A stretch of 64,000 nucleotides of DNA from Microbacterium sp. STN6. GTDB lineage: Bacteria; Actinomycetota; Actinomycetes; Actinomycetales; Microbacteriaceae. The notes under the pieces were generated by a model, which saw only the letters and a list, made by a program, of their open reading frames with translations, had not been told where the DNA came from and ran no database searches. The translations under genes were made by a program, and so were the position numbers. The DNA lies in contig NZ_JAPMIT010000001.1 in assembly GCF_026410545.1 (NCBI RefSeq), positions 558,001-622,000 of the forward strand, in the 5' to 3' direction. Of the stretch, positions 54,754 to 63,146 are shown piece after piece; the stretch's first letter is position 1; every line of letters begins with the position of its first letter.

Positions 54754-57700
54754 GTGCAGAACACGAGCGAGATCGATCACACGCAACGGCAGCTGGCTCT
54801 GCCGCCTCGGGCAGCGGCCCCCGCCCGTACGCCCTTCCCGCTTGCGGCCATCATCGCTCCGCTTATCGCCGCGGGTGCGATCTGGGCGCTCACGCGTTCC
54901 TCGTTCGCGCTCGTCTTTGCCGCGCTGAGCCCCGTCATGGCGGTCGCCGGCATGGCGGACAGTCGCTGGCAGGCCCGCCGTTCCGCTCGACGGCATCAGC
55001 GGGAGCGTGAATCAGCGACCGCGCGACTCCAGATCGGGATTCACGAGGAACACGAGCGCGAGCGAGCGGCGCTGAGGCTGCGCTTTCCCAGCGCGACGAG
55101 CATTCTTGACGACCCGCAGGCCGAGTCTCGGCGATGGCGCACCGCCGCGATCGAATCGGGCCGACTGGCGCTCGTGCTCGGAAACGGCGCGTCGCCGAGC
55201 ACGCTACGGGTCGCAGGTGAGGCGAGCGAAGAGTCAGAACGCAGGCTGATCGCATCGGCGGCGGTACTCGATGCTGCACCCGTCGTCGCCGACGCGTTCG
55301 GCGGCGTCGGCATCCTCGGCCCCCGAGGGCAGGCGCGTGCGCTCGCGCGAAGCTATCTCGTGCAGGTCACGCACGCGTTGTCGCCGACCACGGCATGCCT
55401 CAGCTCACTGCCCGACCACGGCTGGGAATGGGCCCGCCGTCTGCCGCACTACTCCGAATCGAACGAGGCACCCACCCGCATCGAGGTGCGCGAATCGTAC
55501 GACGAGGCCGCGCCCGTTCGAACACCCGGCCCATCGGCCGCCGGTGCCAGCAGCGCGATCATTGCGCTCGCAGGCGAGCAGCGGCGCATCCCGCCATCGT
55601 GTTCCGTGGTCGTTCGCCTCGACGGCGTCGGCGGCGCCCAGCTGCTCCACGGCGATGGCATTCCCGCGCCAGGGCGCCTTGACGTCGAACAGGTCTCGGC
55701 CGTGAACGCCGAACACTTCGCGGCAACCCTCGCGGCTCACGCGGAGACCGCGGGGCTCGCGGCCTCCGCCGGCCTAGCCACGACGGCCGCGTTCGGCGAA
55801 CTCGATCAGCGCGGCTTCGAGGCTTCGGGTCTCGGGTGCTCGATCGGGGTACGACCGGGAGGCAGGCACGCAATCGACCTGGCCCTCGAGGGCCCGCATG
55901 CCGTCATTGCGGGCACGACCGGCAGCGGCAAGAGCGAACTGCTGATCACGTGGGTCGCGGCTATGGCGGCGACCCGTTCGCCCGGGCAGGTGTCGTTCCT
56001 GTTGATCGATTTCAAAGGAGGCGCTGCGTTCGCACCGCTCACGGCGCTGCCTCACTGCGTCGGGGTCATGACCGACCTCGACCATGCCGCGGCCGCGCGT
56101 GCCCTGCAGTCCCTCGGCGCGGAGCTGCGGCGCCGCGAGGCGCTTCTCGCCGAACTCGGCGCGCGCGACATTGCCGACCCTGCCTGTCGCGGCCGTCTCG
56201 GCCGGCTCGTCATCGTCGTTGATGAGTTTCAGGCCATGCTCGAGACGCTGCCCGAGTTGCACGCGTCGTTCCTCGACGTGGCGGCACGCGGACGCTCGCT
56301 GGGCGTACACCTGATCCTGTGCACGCAGCGTCCGTCCGGCGTCGTGCGAGACGCGCTGCTTGCAAACTGCGGATTGCGGCTCTCCCTTCGTGTGCATTCA
56401 CCGGCCGACAGCCGTGCCGTCGTCGGCACGGATGCTGCTGCGCGCCTTCCCGCCGATCGCCCCGGTCGTTGTGTTGTCGCGACCGGAGGCGAGGTCGTCA
56501 CCGTGCAGGTGGCGGCCACGACGAGCGACGCGATTGCGCGCATCGCTCGCGCGGCCGGTGCCGCAGCCGGTGCGGACGAAGCGCCGCCGCCCCGCCCGTG
56601 GCTCGATCCGCTTCCAACCGAACTCGCTCTCGACGCGCTGCCGATGGCCGCGGCCGAGGAGTTCATGCTCGGTCTCGACGACGTGCCGTCTCGGCAGGCG
56701 CAGACGCCGGTACGGTACAAGCCGGCGACCGACGGCCATCTCATCGTCGTGGGGGCGCCCCGGTGCGGCAAGAGCACGCTCCTCGAACTGCTGCGGCGGC
56801 AGGCCCCCGCGTCGATCACCACGGTCGATCCCGGTACCGACCTGGAGCGCCTGTGGGACGCGGTGAACGAGCTGGCTGTCGACGGCAGCGTGAGCGGGGG
56901 CCGCCGGGCCGACGAGAGCAGTCAGACTCTGCTGCTTCTCGACGACCTGGACGCCGTTCCCGCGCGCCTTCCCGAGGCGTATCAGCACGCGTTTGTCGAC
57001 GCGCTCGGCTCGCTGCTACGCGACTCTCCGGCCCGGGGCGTCCACGTGGTGGCGAGTGCACAGCGCGAGGTCGGCCCAGTCGCCGCACTCTGCGCACTGT
57101 TCCCCACTCGCCTGTTGCTGCGCATGAGCAGCCGGCAGGAACACGTTCTGGCGGGCGGGGACCCCGCGCTCTACGATTCGTCGTTGCCGCCGGGTGGCGG
57201 ATTCCTCAACGGCCGCCGCCTGCAACTCGCGTTGCCGGGCGCAGCAGCAGTCGAGGAGCCATCGGCGCCAGACTCGGCGCCGAACTCGGCGTCAGACTCG
57301 GCGCCGAACTCGGCGTCAGACTCGGCGCCCGACTCGGCGCCGGACTCGGCGCCGGACTCGACGCCGGTTGTGGACTTCACCGCCGCGCGCACCCACCTTC
57401 TCGTCTCGCGTTCGCCTGTGCGACTGGCGCGACGCATCCGTGATTCGTCGACGGGAGAGCGGGTCGAGGTCATCGACCTGGCGAACGCGAATGCCTCCGG
57501 CGCGCCTGCCGTCGGGCATGTGCCGGCGAGCGGCGCCATCGACGTGGGCGCAAGCGGACGCCCTCGAGTCATTATCGGCGACCCCGACGAATGGCAGGCG
57601 AAATGGGGCGTGCTCGCGTCGCTCCGCCCCGGCGCGCGTCTCGTGTTCGACGGCTGCACCCCAGCGGATGTTCGCATGATCGCGCGCATCCCGTCTCTGC

Positions 57701-57792
57701 CGCCGTACCTTGCACCTGGTCGGGGCCGCGTATGGCTCGTTGACGCCGACGGCGGCATCGGTCGTGCACGACTGGACTTCAGCCGTGAATGA
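54754..57792 (+). CDS. EccC/EssC-like FtsK/SpoIIIE ATPase
   Basis: 1012 residues. Two adjacent membrane helices (about 29–47, 51–67) and a basic stretch match the N-terminus of type VII secretion motors. The first ATPase domain has Walker A GTTGSGKSE (387–395), the FLLIDFKGGAAF and LPHCVGVMTDLD segments and Walker B IVVDEFQAML (Asp490, Glu491), closely following EccC domain 1. A second ATPase domain has Walker A GAPRCGKST (667–675) and LLLDDLDAV (Asp730, Asp731). After an eight-copy SAP-type repeat comes a C-terminal remnant (GDPDEWQAKWG…) like the last EccC domain but without a Walker A. Expected at the membrane, moving protein substrates. GTG start. Confidence 0.92.
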   Translation: MQNTSEIDHTQRQLALPPRAAAPARTPFPLAAIIAPLIAAGAIWALTRSSFALVFAALSPVMAVAGMADSRWQARRSARRHQRERESATARLQIGIHEEHERERAALRLRFPSATSILDDPQAESRRWRTAAIESGRLALVLGNGASPSTLRVAGEASEESERRLIASAAVLDAAPVVADAFGGVGILGPRGQARALARSYLVQVTHALSPTTACLSSLPDHGWEWARRLPHYSESNEAPTRIEVRESYDEAAPVRTPGPSAAGASSAIIALAGEQRRIPPSCSVVVRLDGVGGAQLLHGDGIPAPGRLDVEQVSAVNAEHFAATLAAHAETAGLAASAGLATTAAFGELDQRGFEASGLGCSIGVRPGGRHAIDLALEGPHAVIAGTTGSGKSELLITWVAAMAATRSPGQVSFLLIDFKGGAAFAPLTALPHCVGVMTDLDHAAAARALQSLGAELRRREALLAELGARDIADPACRGRLGRLVIVVDEFQAMLETLPELHASFLDVAARGRSLGVHLILCTQRPSGVVRDALLANCGLRLSLRVHSPADSRAVVGTDAAARLPADRPGRCVVATGGEVVTVQVAATTSDAIARIARAAGAAAGADEAPPPRPWLDPLPTELALDALPMAAAEEFMLGLDDVPSRQAQTPVRYKPATDGHLIVVGAPRCGKSTLLELLRRQAPASITTVDPGTDLERLWDAVNELAVDGSVSGGRRADESSQTLLLLDDLDAVPARLPEAYQHAFVDALGSLLRDSPARGVHVVASAQREVGPVAALCALFPTRLLLRMSSRQEHVLAGGDPALYDSSLPPGGGFLNGRRLQLALPGAAAVEEPSAPDSAPNSASDSAPNSASDSAPDSAPDSAPDSTPVVDFTAARTHLLVSRSPVRLARRIRDSSTGERVEVIDLANANASGAPAVGHVPASGAIDVGASGRPRVIIGDPDEWQAKWGVLASLRPGARLVFDGCTPADVRMIARIPSLPPYLAPGRGRVWLVDADGGIGRARLDFSRE
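57271..57366 (+). repeat. 12-bp tandem repeat, eight copies, in the EccC-like gene
   Basis: Eight in-frame units of GACTCGGCGCCG or AACTCGGCGTCA encode DSAP or NSAS. The repeat links the second ATPase domain to the C-terminal remnant domain and is likely length-variable. Confidence 0.92.
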
Positions 57793-58897
57793 ACCCGCCC
57801 GGTTCCTGGAACTCCATGCCGTGCGCCTCCGCCACCGCCCGGTTCACCACGGCGCCCGCGCACACGTTGAGGCCGTGAACGAGCGCCGGCTCGCCCTCGA
57901 GAGCCGCCCGCCATCCCTGTCCGGCGATCGCCCGTGCGTACGACAGGGTGGCGTTCGTGAGCGCGTAGGTCGATGTGCGGGGGACAGCGCCCGGCATGTT
58001 GGCAACGCAGTAGAAGAGGCTGCCGTGAACGGCGAAGGTCGGATCGGCATGCGTCGTCGGCCGGGAGTCTGCGAAGCATCCGCCCTGGTCGACCGCGATG
58101 TCGACCAGCACGCTTCCCGGGCGCATGCGCGAGACGAGCTCGTTCGAGACCAGCTTGGGCGCACGAGCCCCCGGCACCAGCACCGCACCGATCACGAGAT
58201 CGGCATCGACGACCGCACGCTCCACTTCGAGGCTGTTCGAGGCGATCGTCGTGATGCGGCCCGCATAGAGCGAGTCGAGTTCCTGCAGCCTGGCCACATT
58301 GGTGTCGAGCACGCGCACGTCGGCGCCCAGCCCCACAGCGATGCGGGTCGCGTTGCTGCCGGCCACGCCGCCACCGAGAACCGTCACTCGGGCCGGATGC
58401 GTTCCCGGCACGCCGGGAACGAGCAGCCCTGGCCCCCCGTTCGGAGCGAGCATCGTGTTCGCGCCGACGATGGGCGCGAGCCTGCCCGCCACCTCGCTCA
58501 TGGGAGCCAGCAGGGGAAGGGAGCCGTTCGGCAGCTGCACGGTCTCGTAAGCGATCGCGATGACGCCGGTGTCGACGAGGGCGCGCGTCAGCGCCGCATC
58601 CGCCGCAAGGTGCAGGTAGGTGAAGACGACGAGGCCGTCGCGGAAGTGACGGAACTCGTCAGGTACAGGCTCCTTCACCTTGAGAATCAGCTCGGCGTCG
58701 CTCCAGACCCGGTCGGTGTCGGCCTCGATCGTGGCCCCGGCCGCCGCGTACTCGTCGTCGGGAATCGCGGAGCCCTCGCCCGCGCCCGCCTCGACCACGA
58801 CGTCGTGCCCCTGGCCGGTCAGGTCGTGCACGCCCGAGGGCGTGATGGCCACTCGGAACTCGCTGTTCTTCACCTCACGGGGGATGGCGATTCTCAT
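57779..58897 (-). CDS. ald: Alanine dehydrogenase
   Basis: 372 residues. Interconverts alanine and pyruvate plus ammonium with NAD. N-terminal MRIAIPREVKNSEFRVAITPSGV, the substrate-site Lys in LKVKEPVPDEF, the catalytic His in TYLHLAADAALT, the Rossmann loop VTVLGGGVAGSNATRIAVGLGADV, and VDIAVDQGGCFADSRPTTH are all present. The ATG at 58897 is the family start. The last 14 bases overlap the convergent end of the EccC-like gene, with no terminator between. Divergent from the binding-protein gene 159 bp away. Confidence 0.97.
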   Translation of the reverse strand: MRIAIPREVKNSEFRVAITPSGVHDLTGQGHDVVVEAGAGEGSAIPDDEYAAAGATIEADTDRVWSDAELILKVKEPVPDEFRHFRDGLVVFTYLHLAADAALTRALVDTGVIAIAYETVQLPNGSLPLLAPMSEVAGRLAPIVGANTMLAPNGGPGLLVPGVPGTHPARVTVLGGGVAGSNATRIAVGLGADVRVLDTNVARLQELDSLYAGRITTIASNSLEVERAVVDADLVIGAVLVPGARAPKLVSNELVSRMRPGSVLVDIAVDQGGCFADSRPTTHADPTFAVHGSLFYCVANMPGAVPRTSTYALTNATLSYARAIAGQGWRAALEGEPALVHGLNVCAGAVVNRAVAEAHGMEFQEPGGFIHG

Positions 58898-59056
58898 TCG
58901 ATTCCCTTCGCGTTCTCGTCGGCTCGACTTCAGGGTATCCACGAGCGTCGGCGCGTGCGACGAGGCTTCATTGCGTCGTTGTGTAGGTTCATGCGTGAGC
59001 CGGTGCCGCCGAACGGCGGCGCGGCGCCTTCCCGCCCTTGAGCACGAGGAGCCCCC
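58898..59056. promoter_or_regulatory. Divergent promoter region between ald and the binding-protein gene
   Basis: 159 bp without a gene. A GCCGCC-GAAC-GGCGGC hairpin lies at 59005–59020 in the leader of the plus-strand gene, and TAGGTT (58984–58989) could be its -10 element. No regulator site was recognised. Confidence 0.3.
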
Positions 59057-60265
59057 GTGAGACGACAGCTGCCGGGCGACAATCGTCTGGCACAGCTCGT
59101 TCGCCTCGCCGAAGCTGCACGGCCGACCCGCCGGCAGCTGCTGTCCGGCGCCGCCGCGACCGCGCTCACTCTGACGCTCGCGGCATGCGCGCCGCGCCCG
59201 GCACCGCGCCCCACCGCGGCCGCCGACCGGTCGCGCTCCGAGCATTCGCTGCGCTGGGTGAGCCAGCCCGACTACCTCGACCGCGACGCGGCAGGGGGCC
59301 ATCCGACACTCAAGGCCTTCTCGGCGAAGACCGGCATCGACGTGAGCTACCGCGAGAGCATCCGTTCGAGCAGCGACTACGTCTCCACCGTCGCGAAGCG
59401 GCTCGCACGCGGCGACGACATCGGTGCCGACCTCACGGTGCTCGACGACGGGATGGCCGCGCGCCTCGTGCGCGACGGTTACGTACAAGCGCTCGCGCCC
59501 GCTTCCCTGCCGAACGCGAAGAACCTGATCGCGCCGCTTCGAGGGGTGGACTACGACCCGAAGCGACAATGGTCGATGCCGTGGCAAGGCGGCATGGCCG
59601 GCATCTGCTGGCGCACGGATGCCGTGCCGGGCGGGCTCTCCTCGATCTCGGACCTGTGGGATTCGTCGTTCACAGGAGGCGTCGGGGTCGTGACCGAGAT
59701 GCGCGACGTCATGGGGCTCATCATGCTTTCCCGCGGCGTCGACATCGCGGGCGACTGGACCAGGGACGACTTCTACAACGGGCTCGACGTGGTGAAGAAG
59801 CAGGTCGCGGCGGGGCAGTTCGCGCCGGTGGCCGGCCATTCCTACGTAGACGAGCTGCGCAGCGGCGCCGCGGTCGTCGCCATCGCCCGGTCGAGCGACG
59901 TCACGCTGCTGAACGCCGCGGCGGGGGAGAAGTGGAGCTTCGCGCTGCCCGACTCCGGCGGCACGCTCTTCAGCGACAACCTGCAGATCCCCATCGGCTC
60001 GCCGCACCGCGCGAACGCGGAGTCGCTCATCGACTACTACTACCAGCCGGCGGTGGCGGCGCAGGTGGCAGCCTGGGTGAAGGCGCTCTGCCCGGTCGAC
60101 GGGGCGCGAGACGCGGCAGCGGCCGTGGACCCGGCGCTCGCTGCGAACACGCTCATCTTCCCCGACGCTGACATTCTGGCGCAGACGCATCGCTTCCGCA
60201 CCCTCGGCGAGAGCGAGGCGGCCGAGCTGCAGGCGGCCTTCTCCGACGCGCTGCTCGGCACCTAG
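59057..60265 (+). CDS. Tat-exported lipoprotein, PotD-like extracellular solute-binding protein
   Basis: 402 residues. The signal peptide has a twin-arginine-like PTRRQLLSG motif and a lipobox LAAC (Cys near residue 39), so it is probably exported folded by the Tat system and lipid-anchored. The mature part follows the spermidine/putrescine-binding (PotD) pattern: FSAKTGIDVSYRESI, LTVLDDGMAARLV, NLIAPLRGVDYDPKRQWSMPWQGGMAGICWRTD and a C-terminal FPDADILAQTHRFRTLGE. No ABC permease or ATPase gene lies in the window; those may be elsewhere. GTG start with GAGGAG upstream. Confidence 0.9.
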   Translation: MRRQLPGDNRLAQLVRLAEAARPTRRQLLSGAAATALTLTLAACAPRPAPRPTAAADRSRSEHSLRWVSQPDYLDRDAAGGHPTLKAFSAKTGIDVSYRESIRSSSDYVSTVAKRLARGDDIGADLTVLDDGMAARLVRDGYVQALAPASLPNAKNLIAPLRGVDYDPKRQWSMPWQGGMAGICWRTDAVPGGLSSISDLWDSSFTGGVGVVTEMRDVMGLIMLSRGVDIAGDWTRDDFYNGLDVVKKQVAAGQFAPVAGHSYVDELRSGAAVVAIARSSDVTLLNAAAGEKWSFALPDSGGTLFSDNLQIPIGSPHRANAESLIDYYYQPAVAAQVAAWVKALCPVDGARDAAAAVDPALAANTLIFPDADILAQTHRFRTLGESEAAELQAAFSDALLGT

Positions 60266-60336
60266 GCGTCAGCCGAGCAGTTCCTGGGCGGATGCCGGGG
60301 CCAACCGGTTCGGCCGCCGCTGGCGTCAGCCGAGCA
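60265..60336. repeat. 15-bp direct repeat spanning the nitronate monooxygenase stop
   Basis: GGCGTCAGCCGAGCA occurs exactly at 60265–60279 and 60322–60336. On the minus strand the second copy contains the last codons (LLG) and TGA of the monooxygenase gene; the first is an orphan copy after the stop, again encoding ELLG and TGA. Confidence 0.85.
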
Positions 60337-61420
60337 ACTCTCCGACGTCGCGCACGATGGCGTCAATGACGTCGCTCGCGCGGTGATGCCGGATCAGCGG
60401 AGCGCCCTGGCCAGCCCACAGCGACATGAGATCCGCGTTGCCCTGCCGGGCGGCCTCCGCCTTGATGCGGCCCGTGAGCCAGCCCTGCACGGGGAAGGGG
60501 GCGCGGCGGGCGCCGGGGGCGTCGAGCGCGGCGCTCATCCGGTTCGGGATGCCGCGGGACGCACGAGACGAGAACGCGCTCGTGATCACGGTGGTCTCGG
60601 CGTCGGCGCTCCAGAGCTTGGCCCGGTGGGCGGCGTTGGCTGCGGACTCGTCGCACGCGAGGAACGCCGTGCCCAGCTGGGCCGCCTGCGCGCCGAGGGT
60701 GAGTGCCGCCGCGACGCCGCGCCCGTCGGCGATGCCTCCCGCCGCCACGACCGGCACGTCGACCGCGTCGACCACGCGTGGCACCAGGGCCATGGTGCCG
60801 ATGAGCGACTCGGCGGGCGGCTTCAGGAACGACACGCGGTGGCCCGCCGCCTCCATGCCGCTCGCCACGATGGCATCGACGCCCGCCTCGTTCAGCGCCC
60901 TGGCCTCATCGGGCGTGGTCGCCGTGCCGATCACCACGATGCCCTCGGCGCGGCACGCGTCGATCACCTCGGCCGACGGTACCCCGTAGACCAGGCTGAG
61001 GGCCGCAGGGCGCGCCTCGAGAACCGCGGCGAACTGCTCCTCAAAGCTCGGCAGGTAGCGCTCGGGGGCCTCGGGGGCGGCCAGAGAGAGCTCGGCGAAG
61101 AACGGTTCGAGCGCGGCAACGTACGACGCGAATTCCTCAGGCAGCGGATGCGCGGCGCCATGAAGCGCGCCGCCGCCCAGCGGCAGCCACAGGTTCAGGG
61201 CGAACGGCCGGCTCGTGGCCGACCTCAGCTCGCCCGCGGTGGCCCTGATGGCGTCGGCGCCCATCCCGTAGAGCCCGAACGAGCCGAGCCCGCCGGAGTT
61301 GCTGACGGCCGCCACGAGCGCGGTCGATGAGGCACCGCCGAAGGCGCCGAGCACGACGGGAAGGTCGATCCCGAGGAGTCTCGTGAATGGTGTCGATGTC
61401 CAGTCGTGTGGGCGCGGCAT
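60326..61420 (-). CDS. Nitronate monooxygenase (2-nitropropane dioxygenase-like)
   Basis: 364 residues, FMN TIM-barrel enzyme that oxidises nitronates such as propionate 3-nitronate. Family motifs: the start LGIDLPVVLGAFGGASST, a glycine-rich SNSGGLGSFG, the active-site His in VASGMEAAGHRVSF, VPVVAAGGIADGRGVAAALTLGAQAAQLGTAFL, and a C-terminal QGAPLIRH. The ATG at 61420 has GAGGAG ten bases upstream; the longer open frame to 61570 lies in the asparaginase gene. Same strand as the asparaginase gene, 10 bp downstream, so probably one operon. Confidence 0.92.
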   Translation of the reverse strand: MPRPHDWTSTPFTRLLGIDLPVVLGAFGGASSTALVAAVSNSGGLGSFGLYGMGADAIRATAGELRSATSRPFALNLWLPLGGGALHGAAHPLPEEFASYVAALEPFFAELSLAAPEAPERYLPSFEEQFAAVLEARPAALSLVYGVPSAEVIDACRAEGIVVIGTATTPDEARALNEAGVDAIVASGMEAAGHRVSFLKPPAESLIGTMALVPRVVDAVDVPVVAAGGIADGRGVAAALTLGAQAAQLGTAFLACDESAANAAHRAKLWSADAETTVITSAFSSRASRGIPNRMSAALDAPGARRAPFPVQGWLTGRIKAEAARQGNADLMSLWAGQGAPLIRHHRASDVIDAIVRDVGELLG

Positions 61421-61430
61421 ACTCTGCTCC

Positions 61431-62486
61431 TCAGCCTGCAGTTGCGGCACGCGGGCGCGTGCGTGTGTACGACGGGCGGATTCCGCCCACCACCTCGCCG
61501 CCGCCGAGCACGGCGAGTCCGAGTTCGGGGAGAACCGCCGCCACGGCCGCGCCGGTGAGTGCTCCGGCATCCGCGAGCATGGCGAGAGCGACCACGGTCG
61601 CTGCCCGCAGCCCGCCGTCGAGCATCTTGAGCGTGACGGTGGTGCCGTCGGGTGCCACGACGGCCATGACGCCCTCCGCGCCCCATTTCGCGAAGACGCC
61701 GAGCCGCTCGATGATCACGCTGTTCGGCCGGCCGCTGCCGTCGATGGCCCAGGGGTTCTCCAGCACCGCCTGTCGCAGCTGCGCGGCATGACGGTAGAGC
61801 GCGAACGGCGAGGAAGGTGAGGCGGTGCCGATGCGCTGGATGCCGCGGGCAAGCGCGACGAGGGACATCGCGTGAACGGGGGCGCCGCAGCCATCGATGG
61901 CGCTCAGCCCGATCTTCTCGCCCGTCATGCGCTCGACCACGTCGCGAATGTGCACCTGCAGCGGATGCTGCGGCTCGAGATAGCCCGAGACCGGCCACCC
62001 GTTGTGCGCACACGCGAGCAGCATGGCCGCGTGCTTGCCCGAGCACGTCATGGTCAGTCGCGAGGGGCCGTCGCCCGCCCGAAGCATGACGGCGTGCGAC
62101 GTCGGGTCGCTCGGCCAGGCGGCGGGACACGCCAGCGCGCCCTCGTCGAGGCCGGCGCGTGCGAGCAGGCCGCGCACGAGCGAGACGTGGGCGGGCGTGC
62201 CCGCGTGGCTGGCCGTGGCGATGGCGGCGGCTGCACCCTCGAGATCGGCGCCGGCCGTCATCACGGCCACCGCCTGCAGCGGCTTCATGGCGGAGCGGGG
62301 CAGGATCGGAGCGTCGGGCGAGCCGTGCACCGCGATCGTACTGCCGTCCGGCGCGACGACGATCGCGGATCCCGCGTGCCGGGACTCGATGAACCCGCTG
62401 CGCTCGACGACCGCGAGCTCGACCGCCTCGCTCGTACTGAAGGTGCCGTCCACGCCTCGAGAGTGGCGCGCGGGCGAGTCGTTCAT
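61431..62486 (-). CDS. L-asparaginase II family protein (Rhizobium etli AnsA type)
   Basis: 351 residues. The family (PF06089) hydrolyses asparagine to aspartate and ammonia and differs from the classical amidase fold. Seen here: VELAVVERSGFIESRHAGSAIVV, LPRSAMKPLQAVAVM with the catalytic Ser-Lys, CSGKHAAMLLACAHNGWP with the zinc-ligand Cys, and IDGCGAPVHAMSL. This matches the R. etli ReAV serine-lysine pattern. ATG at 62486. The divergent OsmC gene begins 90 bp away. Confidence 0.92.
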   Translation of the reverse strand: MNDSPARHSRGVDGTFSTSEAVELAVVERSGFIESRHAGSAIVVAPDGSTIAVHGSPDAPILPRSAMKPLQAVAVMTAGADLEGAAAAIATASHAGTPAHVSLVRGLLARAGLDEGALACPAAWPSDPTSHAVMLRAGDGPSRLTMTCSGKHAAMLLACAHNGWPVSGYLEPQHPLQVHIRDVVERMTGEKIGLSAIDGCGAPVHAMSLVALARGIQRIGTASPSSPFALYRHAAQLRQAVLENPWAIDGSGRPNSVIIERLGVFAKWGAEGVMAVVAPDGTTVTLKMLDGGLRAATVVALAMLADAGALTGAAVAAVLPELGLAVLGGGEVVGGIRPSYTRTRPRAATAG

Positions 62487-62576
62487 GGTGCGCCCATCCT
62501 ACCGCCGCACTCAACCCGGCATTCCGCCGGCGCTGACAGGACGCGCGCTGCCAGAACGCGCTGGCAGAATGGCCGC

Positions 62577-63050
62577 ATGGGGCATGAACACCGCTACGAG
62601 ATCACCACCGAGTGGACGGGCGACCGCGGCACCGGCACCACGAGCTACCGCGACTACGGCCGCGACCACATCATCTCGGCCGAGGGCAAGCCGCCCATCC
62701 TCGGCTCGGCCGACCGCACCTTCCACGGCGACCGCGACCGCTGGAACCCCGAGGAGCTCCTCCTCGCCGCCCTGAGCCAATGCCACATGCTCAGCTACCT
62801 GCACGTCGCGACGACCCACGGCGTCGTGGTTGTGGGGTACGAGGATGCCGCATCCGGCACCCTTCAGACCGAAACCGACGGGTCGGGCCACTTCACGCGA
62901 GCTACGCTTCGACCCCGCGTTACCGTCGCAGCCGGGTCTATGCGCGATGCGGCGCAGGCCCTGCACGAGGAGGCGGCGACGAAGTGCTTCATCGCCGCAT
63001 CCGTCAACTTCCCCGTCGAGCACGAGCCGGTCACCCTCGTCCTGGCGTGA
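62577..63050 (+). CDS. OsmC/Ohr family thiol peroxidase
   Basis: 157 residues. Two conserved cysteines, Cys in ALSQCHMLSYL and in EEAATKCFIAASVN, match the OsmC/Ohr active pair that reduces organic hydroperoxides; RWNPEELLLAALSQC and the Arg in RDYGRDH fit the family. The ATG at 62577 is used because the family start (YEITTEWTGDRGTG) follows it; the long frame to 61872 is an asparaginase shadow. Its last bases including TGA are duplicated 18 bp further on. Confidence 0.92.
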   Translation: MGHEHRYEITTEWTGDRGTGTTSYRDYGRDHIISAEGKPPILGSADRTFHGDRDRWNPEELLLAALSQCHMLSYLHVATTHGVVVVGYEDAASGTLQTETDGSGHFTRATLRPRVTVAAGSMRDAAQALHEEAATKCFIAASVNFPVEHEPVTLVLA

Positions 63051-63068
63051 GAGATCGTGCTGGCGTGA
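63037..63068 (+). repeat. 14-bp direct repeat spanning the OsmC stop codon
   Basis: TCGTCCTGGCGTGA (63037–63050, end of the gene) and TCGTGCTGGCGTGA (63055–63068) differ at one base. Confidence 0.75.
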
Positions 63069-63112
63069 CCAATCACGGCGCTGGGCGGCGAGAAGGCCGC
63101 CCGTCGCGCGCT

Positions 63113-63146
63113 CAGCGGCGCTCGGGCCTCAGCGGCGCTCGGGCCT
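63113..63146 (-). repeat. 17-bp exact tandem duplication spanning the acyltransferase stop codon
   Basis: CAGCGGCGCTCGGGCCT is repeated head to tail at 63113–63129 and 63130–63146; on the minus strand the stop codon of the acyltransferase gene (63129–63131) lies on the junction, so the last codons are copied after the stop. Confidence 0.88.

Noticed and set aside
56084-57443. Arg-rich alternative frames within the EccC-like gene
   Set aside because: Out-of-frame translations typical of high-GC genes; the main frame has all ATPase motifs in order.
58898-60190. Upstream extension of the ald open frame to 60190
   Set aside because: It is antisense to the solute-binding protein gene and has shadow-like composition; alanine dehydrogenase begins normally at 58897.
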